DNA of 64,000 nucleotides from Streptomyces hyaluromycini (GTDB lineage: Bacteria; Actinomycetota; Actinomycetes; Streptomycetales; Streptomycetaceae): contig NZ_BCFL01000023.1 of assembly GCF_002217755.1 (NCBI RefSeq), positions 347,247 to 411,246 on the forward strand, given 5' to 3'. Below are positions 1 through 10,500 of the stretch, piece after piece. The translations under genes and the position numbers were made by a program. Within the stretch, counting starts at the first letter, position 1, and the number at the start of each line of letters is the position of its first letter. The notes below the pieces were generated by a model, which did no database searches, was not told the origin of the DNA, and saw only the letters and a program-made list of their open reading frames with translations.

Positions 1-50
1 ATCCGTTGTACCGCTCTGACTGCCATCGCGTTCCGCGATAACATGTTGGA

Positions 51-914
51 GTGTATGACCCTTCACAGCTCCGCACCTTCCTGGCGGTGGCCCAGACGCT
101 CAGCTTCACCCAGGCCGCCCGGCGGCTCGGGCTGCGCCAGTCCACGGTGAGCCAGCATGTGCGGCGCCTGGAGGACGCGGCCGGCCGCCAGCTGTTCTCC
201 CGGGACACCCACTCCGTGGAGCTGACCGAGGACGGCGAGGCGATGCTCGGGTTCGCCCGCCGGATCCTGGAGGTGCACGAGCAGGCGGCGGCCTTCTTCA
301 CCGGCACCCGGCTGCGCGGCCGGCTCCGCTTCGGCGCGTCGGAGGACTTCGTCCTCACCCGGCTGCCGGAGATCCTGGAGGGCTTCCGCCACGACCACCC
401 CGAGGTCGACCTCGAACTGACGGTGGAGCTCTCGGGCACCCTGCACGAGCAGCTGGCCGCCGGAAAGCTGGACCTGGTGCTGGCCAAGCGGCGCGCCGAG
501 GATCCGCTGGGCGAGCTGGTCTGGCACGACGACCTGGTGTGGATCGGCGCGGAGCGGCTCCGCCTGGACCCCGCCCGTCCGGTCCCGCTGATCGTCTATC
601 CCCCGCCGGGCATCACCCGCGCCCTGGCCCTGGAGGCGCTGGAGCGCGAGGGCCGCGACTGGCGCATCGTCTGCACGAGCGGCAGCCTCAACGGCCTGAT
701 CGCGGCGGCGAGGGCGGGCCTGGGCGTGATGGCCCATTCCAGGGGCCTGATCCCCCCGGGCCTGTTCCGAGTCCCGGACCGGGCGGGGCTGCCGGAACTG
801 GGCAAGGTCGACTTCGTTCTCGTACACGGCCCGAGACGCACACCGGCACAGACGGCGGCAGACGCCTTGGCGGCGGCAATCCTGACCAGCGGAGCACGCT
901 TGAGACGCCCCTGA
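51..914 (+). CDS. LysR-family transcriptional regulator
   Basis: A 287-aa DNA-binding regulator. Residues 1-65 form the LysR winged helix-turn-helix (QLRTFLAVAQTLSFTQAARR, then the recognition helix RQSTVSQHVRRLE). Residues 90-285 are the periplasmic-binding-like effector domain. Translation begins at GTG 51, which places the usual short stretch MYDPSQLRTF in front of the first helix. LysR proteins normally control a divergent neighbour; if so, the target lies left of the window, because the downstream gene is convergent. The sequence gives no effector. The gene is followed by a GC hairpin repeat that probably ends transcription. Confidence 0.9.
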   Translation: MYDPSQLRTFLAVAQTLSFTQAARRLGLRQSTVSQHVRRLEDAAGRQLFSRDTHSVELTEDGEAMLGFARRILEVHEQAAAFFTGTRLRGRLRFGASEDFVLTRLPEILEGFRHDHPEVDLELTVELSGTLHEQLAAGKLDLVLAKRRAEDPLGELVWHDDLVWIGAERLRLDPARPVPLIVYPPPGITRALALEALEREGRDWRIVCTSGSLNGLIAAARAGLGVMAHSRGLIPPGLFRVPDRAGLPELGKVDFVLVHGPRRTPAQTAADALAAAILTSGARLRRP

Positions 915-920
915 CCGGAG

Positions 921-998
921 GCGCCCCCGAAGGGGCGCGGGGCTGTACCGGATATGCGGCTGCCGCCGCGTGGGCGCGATCAACCCCCACCGGCCGGC
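921..998. repeat. Dispersed GC hairpin repeat, family B copy 1
   Basis: Between two convergent genes. GCGCCCC (921-927) pairs with GGGGCGC (932-938), followed by GGGGCTGT and a tail containing CCGCCGCGTGGGCGCGA. The same hairpin and tail recur at 48739-48814. Likely a bidirectional terminator carried by a dispersed repeat. Confidence 0.6.
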
Positions 999-1002
999 AC
1001 TC

Positions 1003-1992
1003 TCAATACGACCCCACATACGTCAACTGCTTCACCCGCCGCAAAAACGGCATCGCCTCCACATGCTGCACCCCCTCCAGCCGCCCCACCGGCCCGCTCA
1101 GGTACGCGTACAGGTGGGCCGTGTCGCGCAGCACCGCCGTCACCACGACATGAGACGGCCCGGCGGTAGCCGCAGCAAACGCCACCTCGTCATGGACCGC
1201 CAAGGCCTGACCCACGGAGTGCATCGCGGCCGGCGTGGTGGTGATCCACAGCAGCGCGGACTTCGAGAATCCCAGCACCTCGGACCGGTACTCGACATCG
1301 ATGTACACCGCCCCGGAGGCGAGCAGCGCGGCCAGCCGCCGTTTCACCGACGACTCGGACCGTCCCGTTGCCCGTTGCAACTCCGGATACGTCGCCCGCC
1401 CGTCCCGCTCCAGCGCGGCGAGCAGCGGCGCGTCCTCGGGCTCCAGCCGCGCGGGCCCGTCGGCCTCCGGCGGCGCCGGCCGCAGCGCCGCCGCCTGTTC
1501 CTCCGACAGCGCCCGGAACTTCCGGACCCATCCGGTCGGTCCCCCGTAGAACCGGTGCAGCAGTTGCTGCGCACGGATCTCCACCACACTCGGGGTGCGC
1601 GGCAGCTTGCCGAGGAGCAGGTCGTCGTGGTCGCCGGGGTGGCGCGGCCGGGTCATGCAGGCGATCTCCGTGCCGCCGGAGGCCAGCCCGATCCAGGCGG
1701 TGTCGGGGCGTTTGGCGAGCGCGTCGGCGATGACGGTGGCGCCGTCGGGCGCGCAGCGCAGCCGGAGCATCCACTGGTCCTGGCCCAGCCGCTCGGCGTC
1801 GCGGACCGCGACGACCCGCAGCCCGGCCTCGGCGCACAGCCGTCGGTAGCGGCGGGCGATCGTCTGGTCGGAGACGCCGAGCACGGCCCCGATCCGGCTG
1901 AAGGAGGCGCGGCCGTCGACCTCCAGCGCGCTGAGCAGTTGCACGTCCAGCGGATCCAGCGTGTCGGATTCCAGCTCCAGCATGGCGGCCAT
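1003..1992 (-). CDS. Lrp/AsnC-family regulator with two HTH domains
   Basis: A 329-aa protein built as a tandem Lrp/AsnC regulator. The first AsnC-type helix-turn-helix is near residues 10-60 (LDVQLLSALEVDGRASFSRI) and the second near 175-225 (LLAALERDGRATYPELQRAT). Each is followed by an alpha/beta ligand-sensing region. Usual AsnC proteins are about 150 aa, so this is the double-length form common in Streptomyces. It is divergent from the acyl-CoA synthetase gene, and the shared intergenic region contains several dyads that could be its binding sites. The effector is unknown. Confidence 0.85.
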   Translation of the reverse strand: MAAMLELESDTLDPLDVQLLSALEVDGRASFSRIGAVLGVSDQTIARRYRRLCAEAGLRVVAVRDAERLGQDQWMLRLRCAPDGATVIADALAKRPDTAWIGLASGGTEIACMTRPRHPGDHDDLLLGKLPRTPSVVEIRAQQLLHRFYGGPTGWVRKFRALSEEQAAALRPAPPEADGPARLEPEDAPLLAALERDGRATYPELQRATGRSESSVKRRLAALLASGAVYIDVEYRSEVLGFSKSALLWITTTPAAMHSVGQALAVHDEVAFAAATAGPSHVVVTAVLRDTAHLYAYLSGPVGRLEGVQHVEAMPFLRRVKQLTYVGSY

Positions 1993-2337
1993 CCTACGGA
2001 GCGAGGGAGCGGCGGGCGGAGTGACGGAATCGGCCGGGTCGGCGCTGTCTTCAAAGGGGGCCGCGGCGCCTCGCGCCCGACCGACGGGTAACCGGCCGGG
2101 GGCCGTAATCGGGACGTACAGATTCCGTGGAGATTACGGAGCCGGAACTTACTGAACCGTAGGGATTCTGTCCGGCCCTTCCCCATGTGGGCGTATTTTC
2201 CCTACGTGAGCGCGGTCATACGAGAGCAATGCTCGTTTTCTCACCCCCTCCCGAACGGTCTTCCGGTGGGGTAGCTTTCACGGCGCTGTGCGGAGCGTCA
2301 CGACCGTCACTGTGGAGCGAGGAGCGGGGAGCGGGGT
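1993..2337. promoter_or_regulatory. Divergent promoter region with dyads
   Basis: A 345-bp gene-free region between the Lrp-type regulator and the acyl-CoA synthetase. Three nested inverted repeats are visible: CCGTAATC (2103-2110) with GATTACGG (2132-2139); TCCGT (2124-2128) with ACGGA (2136-2140); GTAGGGA (2159-2165) with TCCCTAC (2199-2205). Multiple phased dyads suit an Lrp/AsnC protein, so autoregulation and control of the divergent gene are inferred. No other coding sequence is apparent. Confidence 0.4.
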
Positions 2338-4164
2338 TTGCGCGAGTTCACCAACCCGCCGTTGGCGTCGGCACCGCCGGTCGGCGGTCTGGCCGACTGC
2401 GTGTTCGAGCATGCCCAGACGGACCCGCTGCACATCGCCCTGGGCCGCAAGGACGAGCTCGGCCAGTGGCGTGACGTGACCGCCGCCGAGTTCCGCGACG
2501 AGGTCCTCGCCCTGGCCAAGGGGCTCCTCGCGCGTGGCATCCGGTTCGGCGACCGGGTCGCGATCATGTCCCGCACCCGCTACGAGTGGACGCTGTTCGA
2601 CTTCGCGCTGTGGACGATCGGCGCCCAGGTGGTGCCGGTCTACCCGACCTCGTCGGCGGAGCAGTGCTTCTGGATGCTGTACGACGCCGAGTGCACGGCG
2701 GCGATCGTGGAGCACGAGGACCACGCGATGACGATCGCCACCGTCATCGACCGGCTGCCGCAGCTGCGCCAGCTGTGGCAGCTGGACTCGGGCGCGGTGC
2801 AGGAGCTGTACGACGCGGGCGCGCATCTCGAGGACGAGGTGGTGCACCGGCACCGGCAGGCGGTCACGCCCGAATCGACGGCCACGATCATCTACACCTC
2901 GGGCACCACGGGCCGCCCCAAGGGCTGTGTGCTGTCGCACGGGAACTTCATGTACGAGGCGGACACGGTCGTGGCCCGCTGGGAGTCGGTGTTCCGCGCG
3001 AAGAAGGGCGAGGAGGTCTCCACCCTGCTCTTCCTGCCGCTGGCGCACGTCTTCGGCCGCATGGTGGAGGTGGCGGCGATCCGGCACGGGGTCCGCTTCG
3101 GGCACCAGCCGCAGCTGCACGCGGCCGCGCTGCTGCCCGACCTGGCCGCGTTCCGGCCGACGTTCATCCTGGCCGTGCCGTACATCTTCGAGAAGGTGTT
3201 CAACGCGGCGCGGCGCAAGGCGGAGAAGGAGGGCAAGGGCGGGCCGTTCGAGAAGGCGGTCGAGATCGCGGTGAAGTACGCGGACGCCGTCGAGGCGAAG
3301 GCGTGGGGCACCGGGCCCGGTCCGTCGGCGTCGCTGCGCATGCAGCACCAGCTCTTCGACAAGCTCGTCTACGCCAAGGTGCGGACGGCGATGGGCGGCA
3401 GGATCCGCAACGCCATGTCCGGCGGCTCGGCCATGGACCGCCGGCTCGGCCTGTTCTTCGCCGGCGCGGGCGTGCAGATCTACGAGGGCTACGGCCTGAC
3501 CGAGTCGACGGCGGCGGCGACGGCCAACCCGCCCGAGCAGACCCGCTACGGCACGGTCGGCCAGGCCATCCCCGGTACCACCGTGCACATCGCCGACGAC
3601 GGGGAGATCTGGCTGCACGGCGGCAACGTCTTCCAGGGCTACCTCAACAACCAGAAGGCCACCGACGCCACCCTGCACGACGGCTGGCTGGCCACCGGCG
3701 ACCTGGGCTCCCTGGACGAGGACGGCTATCTGACCATCACCGGCCGCAAGAAGGAGATACTGGTGACCTCCGGCGGCAAGAGCGTCTCCCCCGGTGTCCT
3801 GGAGGAGCGGGTCCGCGACCATCCGCTGGTCAACCAGTGCATCGTCGTCGGCAACGACCGCCCCTACATCGCCGCCCTGGTCACCCTCGACACCGAGGCG
3901 GTCGAGCACTGGCTGCAGATGCGCGGCAAGCCCCAGATGTCCGCGGCCCAGCTGGTGCGGGACGCCGACCTGGAGACCGAGGTGCGGCGCGCGGTGGTGG
4001 CCGCCAACACCCTGGTCTCGCAGGCCGAGTCGATCCGTACGTTCCGTATCCTCGCCCAGCCGTTCACCGAGGAACACGGCCTGCTGACCCCGTCGTTGAA
4101 GCTGAAGCGCAAGGCGATCGAGAACGCCTACGCCAACGAGGTCGAGGCCCTGTACCGGGCCTGA
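2338..4164 (+). CDS. Long-chain fatty acid-CoA ligase (AMP-forming)
   Basis: A 608-aa ANL-superfamily adenylating enzyme that activates long-chain fatty acids to acyl-CoA through an acyl-AMP intermediate. The P-loop-like motif YTSGTTGRPKG is at residues 186-196. Further on are YEGYGLTEST (A5 motif), the hinge region GDLGSLDEDGYLTITGRKKE and the C-terminal lid with the catalytic lysine in PSLKLKRKAI. Length and architecture match FadD15-type ligases. The start is TTG 2338, preceded by GGAGCGGGGA as ribosome site; no better start precedes the conserved N-terminus. Likely roles are fatty-acid degradation or lipid recycling. It is divergent from an Lrp-type regulator. Confidence 0.9.
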   Translation: MREFTNPPLASAPPVGGLADCVFEHAQTDPLHIALGRKDELGQWRDVTAAEFRDEVLALAKGLLARGIRFGDRVAIMSRTRYEWTLFDFALWTIGAQVVPVYPTSSAEQCFWMLYDAECTAAIVEHEDHAMTIATVIDRLPQLRQLWQLDSGAVQELYDAGAHLEDEVVHRHRQAVTPESTATIIYTSGTTGRPKGCVLSHGNFMYEADTVVARWESVFRAKKGEEVSTLLFLPLAHVFGRMVEVAAIRHGVRFGHQPQLHAAALLPDLAAFRPTFILAVPYIFEKVFNAARRKAEKEGKGGPFEKAVEIAVKYADAVEAKAWGTGPGPSASLRMQHQLFDKLVYAKVRTAMGGRIRNAMSGGSAMDRRLGLFFAGAGVQIYEGYGLTESTAAATANPPEQTRYGTVGQAIPGTTVHIADDGEIWLHGGNVFQGYLNNQKATDATLHDGWLATGDLGSLDEDGYLTITGRKKEILVTSGGKSVSPGVLEERVRDHPLVNQCIVVGNDRPYIAALVTLDTEAVEHWLQMRGKPQMSAAQLVRDADLETEVRRAVVAANTLVSQAESIRTFRILAQPFTEEHGLLTPSLKLKRKAIENAYANEVEALYRA

Positions 4165-4171
4165 CGCACCG

Positions 4172-6202
4172 TCAACTGATGCTGACCCGGAAGATCTTGT
4201 CGGATCCGTCCGGCTGGTTGCCGTTGTTGTCGCAGTTGGTGGTGGACAGCCACAGCTGGTCGGCGCCCGGCACCTTGGTCACGGTCCGCAGCCGGCCGTA
4301 GGTGCCCACGTAGTACGCCGTCGGCGTGCCGACACTCTCCGCGTCACCGTTGATCGGGATGCGCCACAGCCGTTCGCCGCGCAGCGAGGCCATGTAGACG
4401 ACGTTGCGGACGATGGCGATGCCGCTCGGGGAGGCCTCGGAGACGTTCCAGGTGGCCTTGGGGTTGGTCATCCCGGCGACCGAGCAGGTGCCCTCGCAGG
4501 TCGGCCAGCCGTAGTTCGCGCCCGGCTTGATGAGGTTCAGCTCGTCCTTGGAGCTGTTGCCGAACTCGGCCTCCCAGAGCCGCCCGCCCCGGTCGAAGGC
4601 GAGGCCCTGCGGGTTGCGGTGGCCGAGGCTGTAGACGTAGTTGCCGAAGGGGTTGCCCGGGGCCGGTTTCCCGTCGGTCGTCATCCGCAGGATCTTGCCG
4701 TTCAGGGAGTTCTTGTCCTGCGCCAGGTCCGGTGTCTGGGCCTCCCCTGTCGAGACGTAGAGGTAGCCGTCGGGGCCGAAGAGGAGCCTGCCGCCGTTGT
4801 GGTAACGGTTCTTCTTGATGCCCTGGAGCAGGATCTTGTAGTCGCCGAGCGTGCTGCCGTCGTAGGTCATGCGCACGACCCGGTTGCCCTCGTCCGCGGT
4901 GTGCATGAAGTAGACGTAGTGGTTCGTCTCCCACTTGGGGTCGACGGCGACGCCGAGCAGGCCGCCCTCGCCGTTGGTGGTGACGGCGTTCGGGACGGTG
5001 CCGACCTGGGTCCGGGTGCCGTCCTTGGTCACCTTCCAGACCCGGAAGTCGTCCCGCTCGGTGACCAGCGCGGTCTTGCCGTCGGGCAGCCAGTAGGTGC
5101 CCCAGGGGATCGTCCAGCCGCTGGAGAGCGTGGCGACGGAGGAGGGCACCCCGCCGTCGGTGGCGCACGCCTTGGTGGTGAAGGTGACGGCGTTGCTCGG
5201 CTGGGAGACGTTCCCGGCCGCGTCCCGGGCGACGACGTCCAGCGTGTAGGGGCTGTCGCAGGCGAGCCCGGTGAGGGTGGTGGTCGTGCCGCCGGTGACC
5301 GTCTTGTAGACGGTGGTCCCGCTGCGGATGTCGTACGCGGTCACCGCCCGGTCGTCGGTGGACGCGCCCCAGCCGAGGTCGGCGGTGTTCGCGGTGATGC
5401 CGGCCGCGGACAGGGTGCCGGGGGCGGTGGGCGGGGTGCTGTCGCTGCTCGGCTCGGTGGTGCAGTCGACGACGGGGCTGGCCGGCGAGGTGTTGCCGGC
5501 CGCGTCGCGGGCGATGACGGTGAGGTCGTAAGTGGTGTTCGGAGCGAGCCCGGTGAGCGTCTTCGAGGTCGAACTCCCGGGCGCCTCACCGATCTTGTTG
5601 CCGTGCTCGTAGAGGTCGTACGCCGTCACGCCCACGTCGTCCGTGGCGGCGCCCCAGGCGAGGGTGAGCGCGTCCTCGCCGATGCCGGAGCAGGAGGGCT
5701 GGCCCGGGCGGGTGGGGGCCTGGGTGTCGGCCGCCGCGGCGAGGCTGACCTTGTCCAGGTTGGGGCCGCCGTTCGCGGTGGTGGCGGTGGCGCGGATCTT
5801 GTTGCTGCCCGCGGTCAGCGGGACGGTCACCGTCTTGGTCGCCCAGGTGTTCCAGTCGGCGGTGGCCGGGAAGGAGACACCGACGGCGACGACCGTGCCG
5901 TTCACGGAGATGTCCAACGGCCGGTCGGCAGCGGTGCCGTTGGCGAAGCGCAGGGCGAGCGCGGAGGTGCCGGCGGTGGCGGCGCTCACCGTGAACTCCA
6001 CATACGAGCCCTTGACGTTGGTGTAGTCGACGAAGCCGGTGCCCGTGTAGCCGGTGTGGTTGGTGGCCACGGCGCCCTGGGAGATCGTCGCATCCTCGGC
6101 CTGGTAGTCGGTGGCCGCCCGCGCGGTCCCCGGCAGCAGGGCGACCAGCGGGAGGGCGAGGGCCAGTGGCAGGGCGCGGGCCAGCAGGGTTCTGGGTGTC
6201 AT
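4172..6202 (-). CDS. Secreted PQQ-type sugar dehydrogenase with CBM and two FnIII domains
   Basis: A 676-aa exported protein. Residues 1-29 are a signal peptide ending TARA. Residues about 30-165 are a CBM35/CBM6-like carbohydrate-binding module (YQAEDATISQGA). Two fibronectin type III domains follow (about 168-258 and 264-350). Residues about 355-676 are a glucose/sorbosone dehydrogenase-type beta-propeller (NRYHNGGRLLFGPDGYLYVS, GHRNPQGLAFD, GANYGWPTCEG), a fold that in known members binds pyrroloquinoline quinone and calcium. ATG 6202 has GAGGAGG just upstream. It is the last gene of the GH105-GH28/29-GH27 operon, 11 bp after GH27, so it probably oxidises sugars released outside the cell. 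Cofactor use is inferred from family. Confidence 0.85.
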   Translation of the reverse strand: MTPRTLLARALPLALALPLVALLPGTARAATDYQAEDATISQGAVATNHTGYTGTGFVDYTNVKGSYVEFTVSAATAGTSALALRFANGTAADRPLDISVNGTVVAVGVSFPATADWNTWATKTVTVPLTAGSNKIRATATTANGGPNLDKVSLAAAADTQAPTRPGQPSCSGIGEDALTLAWGAATDDVGVTAYDLYEHGNKIGEAPGSSTSKTLTGLAPNTTYDLTVIARDAAGNTSPASPVVDCTTEPSSDSTPPTAPGTLSAAGITANTADLGWGASTDDRAVTAYDIRSGTTVYKTVTGGTTTTLTGLACDSPYTLDVVARDAAGNVSQPSNAVTFTTKACATDGGVPSSVATLSSGWTIPWGTYWLPDGKTALVTERDDFRVWKVTKDGTRTQVGTVPNAVTTNGEGGLLGVAVDPKWETNHYVYFMHTADEGNRVVRMTYDGSTLGDYKILLQGIKKNRYHNGGRLLFGPDGYLYVSTGEAQTPDLAQDKNSLNGKILRMTTDGKPAPGNPFGNYVYSLGHRNPQGLAFDRGGRLWEAEFGNSSKDELNLIKPGANYGWPTCEGTCSVAGMTNPKATWNVSEASPSGIAIVRNVVYMASLRGERLWRIPINGDAESVGTPTAYYVGTYGRLRTVTKVPGADQLWLSTTNCDNNGNQPDGSDKIFRVSIS

Positions 6203-6213
6203 GACGGTCCTCC

Positions 6214-7560
6214 TCAGCCGAGCGGCCGGACGCGGATCAGCCGGGTCTCGCCCGGGCGCAGGGTCGCGCTGTAGGTGGTGGCGACGGTGCCCTTGTGGGA
6301 GCCGGACCACAGGTCGGTGACGTCCCCGGAGCCGGTGAAGCCGACCTGGGACCAGTCCACGCTCACCGTGGAGCTGCCGGAGGTGCCGGTGTTGAAGAGG
6401 GCCACGACGTACTGGCCGTCGCTCTCCTTCTTGCTCCAGACCTGCTTGACCCCGCTGTTCACGATCCGTTTCGCGGCCGCCCCGTCCTGGTCGACGCCGA
6501 TCAGCCGGTCGTTGGTGAGCATGGCCTTGTCGACGGTGTCGAGGTGGGTGAGGTCGGTGCCGAGGAGCAGGGGCGCGGCGGCCATCGCCCAGAGGGTGAA
6601 GTGGGAGCGCCGCTGGTCGGCGGTGAGGCCCACCTGGTCGCCGTTGCCGATCTCCAGCGAGTCCAGGTCGTTCCAGCCGCCGGGTCCTGCGTACTGCTGC
6701 CAGCTCGCCGCCGTGTTGAAGCGGGCGGAGACGTGCGACCAGTCGGTGAGCGGGTAGCCGCTGCCGTTGTCGCCGGGCCCGCAGTAGCACTCGACGTCGC
6801 CCTGGGTGCGCCAGCTGTTGGCGAGGGACCTCCAGGTCGGGGCGTCGGCGATCGCGAGGTTGTTGGAGAGCGCGAAGGTGATGGGACGGCCGGTGACGCG
6901 CAGGGCCTTGGACCAGGCCTGGACGTCGGGGATGTCCTGGCTGCCCACCCCGTCGATCTTCAGGTAGTCGACTCCCCAGGAGGCGAACTGCTTCGCCCAG
7001 GAGTTCACGAACTCCTGCGCGCCCGGCTTGGAGTAGTCGATGTGGTACATGTTCTTGCAGTTGTAGTTCTTCTCGGTCTTCGAGGTGTCCGCGATGTCCT
7101 TGGCGTGGTACGAGGTGCCCTCGATCGGGGTGTTGCGGGTGACGGCGTTCTTGGCGATGCCGGGCGTGACGTAGAAGCCGAACTTCAGGCCCTGGGCATG
7201 GACGTAGTCGGCGAGGGCCTTGATGCCGTCGGGGAACTTGGCGGTGTCGACGGCCCAGCGGCCGTAGGAGTCGACGGTGAAGCCGTTCGCGTCGCACTTC
7301 TGCCAGAAGTCGTCGAGGTTGACCTGGACGAAGCCGTGGTCCTTCAGGCCGCTCGCGGCGAGCGCGTCGGCCTGGGCCTCGATCTTGGCCTGGGTGGGCC
7401 ACCGGCGCACATAGCTCCAGCTGCTCCAGCCCATCGCGGGCCGCACGGCCTGGCCGTTGTCGGAGGCGGGGGCCGGGTGGTCGGGGCTCAGGAGCGGCAC
7501 CGCCGCCGCGGCCAGCAGCGTGGCGGCGGCCGCCACGGTGAGGGTTCTGGTCCTGGTCAC
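6214..7560 (-). CDS. Secreted GH27 alpha-galactosidase
   Basis: A 448-aa GH27 family enzyme, expected to cleave terminal alpha-D-galactose from side chains of pectin or galactomannan. After an exported N-terminus come MGWSSWSY, the nucleophile motif YLKIDG and the acid/base region SWRTQGDVECYCG. The conserved GGWNDLDSLEIGNG and the C-terminal beta-sandwich are also present. GTG 7560 overlaps the upstream TGA as GTGA, with GGAGGACG as ribosome site, which shows translational coupling to the GH28/GH29 gene. No dockerin or CBM is attached. Beta-L-arabinopyranosidase activity is an alternative, since it occurs within GH27. Confidence 0.88.
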   Translation of the reverse strand: MTRTRTLTVAAAATLLAAAAVPLLSPDHPAPASDNGQAVRPAMGWSSWSYVRRWPTQAKIEAQADALAASGLKDHGFVQVNLDDFWQKCDANGFTVDSYGRWAVDTAKFPDGIKALADYVHAQGLKFGFYVTPGIAKNAVTRNTPIEGTSYHAKDIADTSKTEKNYNCKNMYHIDYSKPGAQEFVNSWAKQFASWGVDYLKIDGVGSQDIPDVQAWSKALRVTGRPITFALSNNLAIADAPTWRSLANSWRTQGDVECYCGPGDNGSGYPLTDWSHVSARFNTAASWQQYAGPGGWNDLDSLEIGNGDQVGLTADQRRSHFTLWAMAAAPLLLGTDLTHLDTVDKAMLTNDRLIGVDQDGAAAKRIVNSGVKQVWSKKESDGQYVVALFNTGTSGSSTVSVDWSQVGFTGSGDVTDLWSGSHKGTVATTYSATLRPGETRLIRVRPLG

Positions 7561-10500
7561 GGGCGTCCTCCGGTCACGGGTGTCGCGTAGGCCGTGCCGA
7601 TCCACGCCTCGTCGACCCGCAGTCGCTGGTAGCGGGTGGTGTCGGTGGCGGCGGCCCAGGTGGAGTCCACCTCCAGGCGGACGTAGCGGGCCGTGGCGGC
7701 GGTGAGGTCGATGCCCTGGATGCCGCGCCGGCTGGGCAGCTGCCCGGACCTGACCGCGCTCCCCCAGGTGGTGCCGTCGTTGCTGACGTACACCTTGTAG
7801 TCCTTGATCCGCGCCGACTGCTCGGTGTCCGAGCGGGCGTAGGCGACCGAGTCCTCGCGCTGGTTGAGCCCGATGTACTGCACCTTCTTCGCCGAGCCGA
7901 GGTCGAAGCTGAGGCTCACGGGCAGGGTCTTGTCGTTGTCCCAGTAGGTGAGGTAGTCGCCGTCCCCGGCGGCTGAGCCGGCGTGGCCGCTCGCCGCCGC
8001 GCTCGCGGTCACCTTGACCCCGGTGAGGATGCCCTGGCGGCCGGCGGTGGTGACCTTGAAGACGGTGTCGTACGGGTCCCAGTCGCCGAGCCCGGTCAGG
8101 GTCAGCACCCCGCCGGCCTGCGACCAGGAGACCGCCTTGCCGGTACGGAGGTTCGTCACGGAGGCGATGCGGTAGCCGTTGTCGCGGATCCGCAGGGTGC
8201 TCGTCGACGGCGGGGTCAGGACGTGGACGTACTGGCGGTCCGGGTCGTCCTTGGCGATCGTCGTCACGCCGTGGGCGCCGTCGTTCCAGAAGCCGGGCTT
8301 GAGGCCGCCGTACAGGTAGCCGCCGCCCTCGGTGCCGTGCAGGGACCCCCAGACGGGGTCGAGGTAGGAGTTCGCGAAGTTGTTGAAGGCGGCCTGGTTC
8401 GCCGGGAACTTGCCGTTGACCTGGGCGGTTTCGGCCATCAGGGCTTTCACCGAGGAGCCCGCGTCGGTGACGAGGCGGCCGAGGGTGAGCTTCCGGTCGA
8501 CGGCCGGGTCGGAGCCGTCGTACCACCAGGCACCGGTCGAGGGCAGCTTGAAGTCGGCCTCGGTCAGACGGGGCTGTGCGGTGTAGACGGCCTGCGGGTA
8601 GTCGTAGGCCGGTGTCATCCCCGTCTTCTGCTCGTTGCTGACCATGTCCATGATCGGCGTGTCCTCGTTGTTGTTGCTGAGCGTGTAGTTCGGGCGCTTC
8701 TCGTAGATCTGCCGGTAGAGGTCGTGGCTCTCCCAGTACGCGTTGTCGTTGTCGATCCAGAAGCCGCCGAGGTCGGGATAGCGGTCCATGACCTCGAAGA
8801 AGTTGTCGTAACTGAACTGCCCGAAGCCGTCGTTGGTGGTCAGGTCGATGTTCTTGCCCTTGTAGGCGGAGTAGGCGGCGGAGTCGAGCCACTCGTGGCC
8901 GCCCTCGTCGTGCCACTGGGGGTCGTTGGTCATGTAGAGGATGACCTTCATGCCCTTGGCCTTGGCGGCGGTGATCAGCTCGCCGAGGAAGTCCCGCTTG
9001 GTGGAGCAGGAGCCGGGGATCTTCGACGGCCAGGGGCGAGCGTAGCCGAGGCGGCTGTGGAAGGTGGCGAGGACCAGGTACTGGGTGTGCAGCTTCTGGG
9101 CCTCGTTCACCCAGTAGCCGGGGGTCCAGCCGCCGTTCGTGACGTCGTTCTCCCAGCCGGTGCAGCTGGTGTGGGCGGGGGCGGTGCGCAGGCCCCAGTG
9201 CAGGAAGAGGCCGCCGACGGAGTCGCGGAGGAAGTCCTGGCGGGGGTTCTCCGGGTCGAGCGGTTTCACGGCCGTACCGGCGCAGTCCTGACCGCCGGAG
9301 ACGCGGAGCGCTCCGCCGGAGGTGTTGTGGCTGTCCGCAAGGCAGGCTCCCGAGACGTCCTGGAGGCCGATGTCGTACGGGGAGTCGCCGCCCTTCTGGG
9401 CGGTGAAGCGGGTGAGGCGGAGGTCCCTTGCAGCGTTGGCGATGACCGCCGGACGGCCGTCGTTCGCGGCGAACTTCACGCTGCTGTCGGTGAACTGGAC
9501 GTGGTCGGCGTTGTGCAGGTACCAGCCGTAGGCGGGCCGGGTGCCGATGGCCTTGGGGTTGTAGTCGGCGGGGTCGTTGCTGGGCACGCCCGTGGACATG
9601 GTGCCGTTGCCGCCGGGGACGGTGATGTCGACGTTGTCGAAGGTCACGTCGCTGATGCGGTGGCCGTTCTCGCCCCACAGGGTCGGGCTGAAGGACGGGC
9701 TGTTGCCGGTGGCCGTGATGTTGTCGTAGGTGACATCGCTGATCGATCCGACGCCGGGGCTGTTGCCGCACCGCTTCCGCGTGCCGATCTTCTCCATGAT
9801 CGGCGAGTGGACGTTCGTCATCGTGATGTCGCGGTAGTGGACGTCGGAGATCTTCGCGCCGTCCATGGAGACCATGCCGAGGCCCGACTTGCCGGCACCG
9901 TCGATGCGGATGTTCTCGAACCGGTAGTCCGAGAAGTCGCCGCAGGTCTCGGAGCCGAACATCAGGGCGTTGCAGCACTTGGCGCCCAGCGTCGAACCGC
10001 TCACCCGCACATGCCCGTTGGGCAGCTTGGCGCCGAGCGCGTAGTCGCTCTTGAAGACCAGGGCGTCGTCGTTGGCGTGGATCGTCGCGTTGGTGATCGT
10101 GACGTCGGTCGTGGAGATGACGTTCCAGCCGTCGCGGTCGCTCGCGGTGTCGATGGTCAGGTGGTCGGACGTCACGTTGTTGCAGCCGTTGATCAGGGCC
10201 GCGAAGTGGCCGCCGCGGCGGAGCGTGAGGCCGTCGCCGATCCGGAGGCCGTCGCACCTGGTGAGCGAGAGGATCTTGTCGGCCTCGCCGGTCTTCGGGT
10301 TGCCGGTGATCAGGTCGCCCGCGCCGTCGATGACGCCCTGGCCGACGAAGCCGATGTCGGTGAGCCGGTCGCCGTAGATCATCGCGTCGTGGAAGTGGCT
10401 GTGTCCGTAGTCCTGGTAGGCGTCGTAGGGATTGGACTCGGCCTTGTCGTAGGTGTCCGCGCCGGAGCCCTGGAGGGTGGCGCCCTTGTCGAGCTGGAGC

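Noticed and set aside
3..50. Start of a divergent target gene for the LysR regulator
   Set aside because: Too little sequence is present to the left to recognise a gene or promoter.
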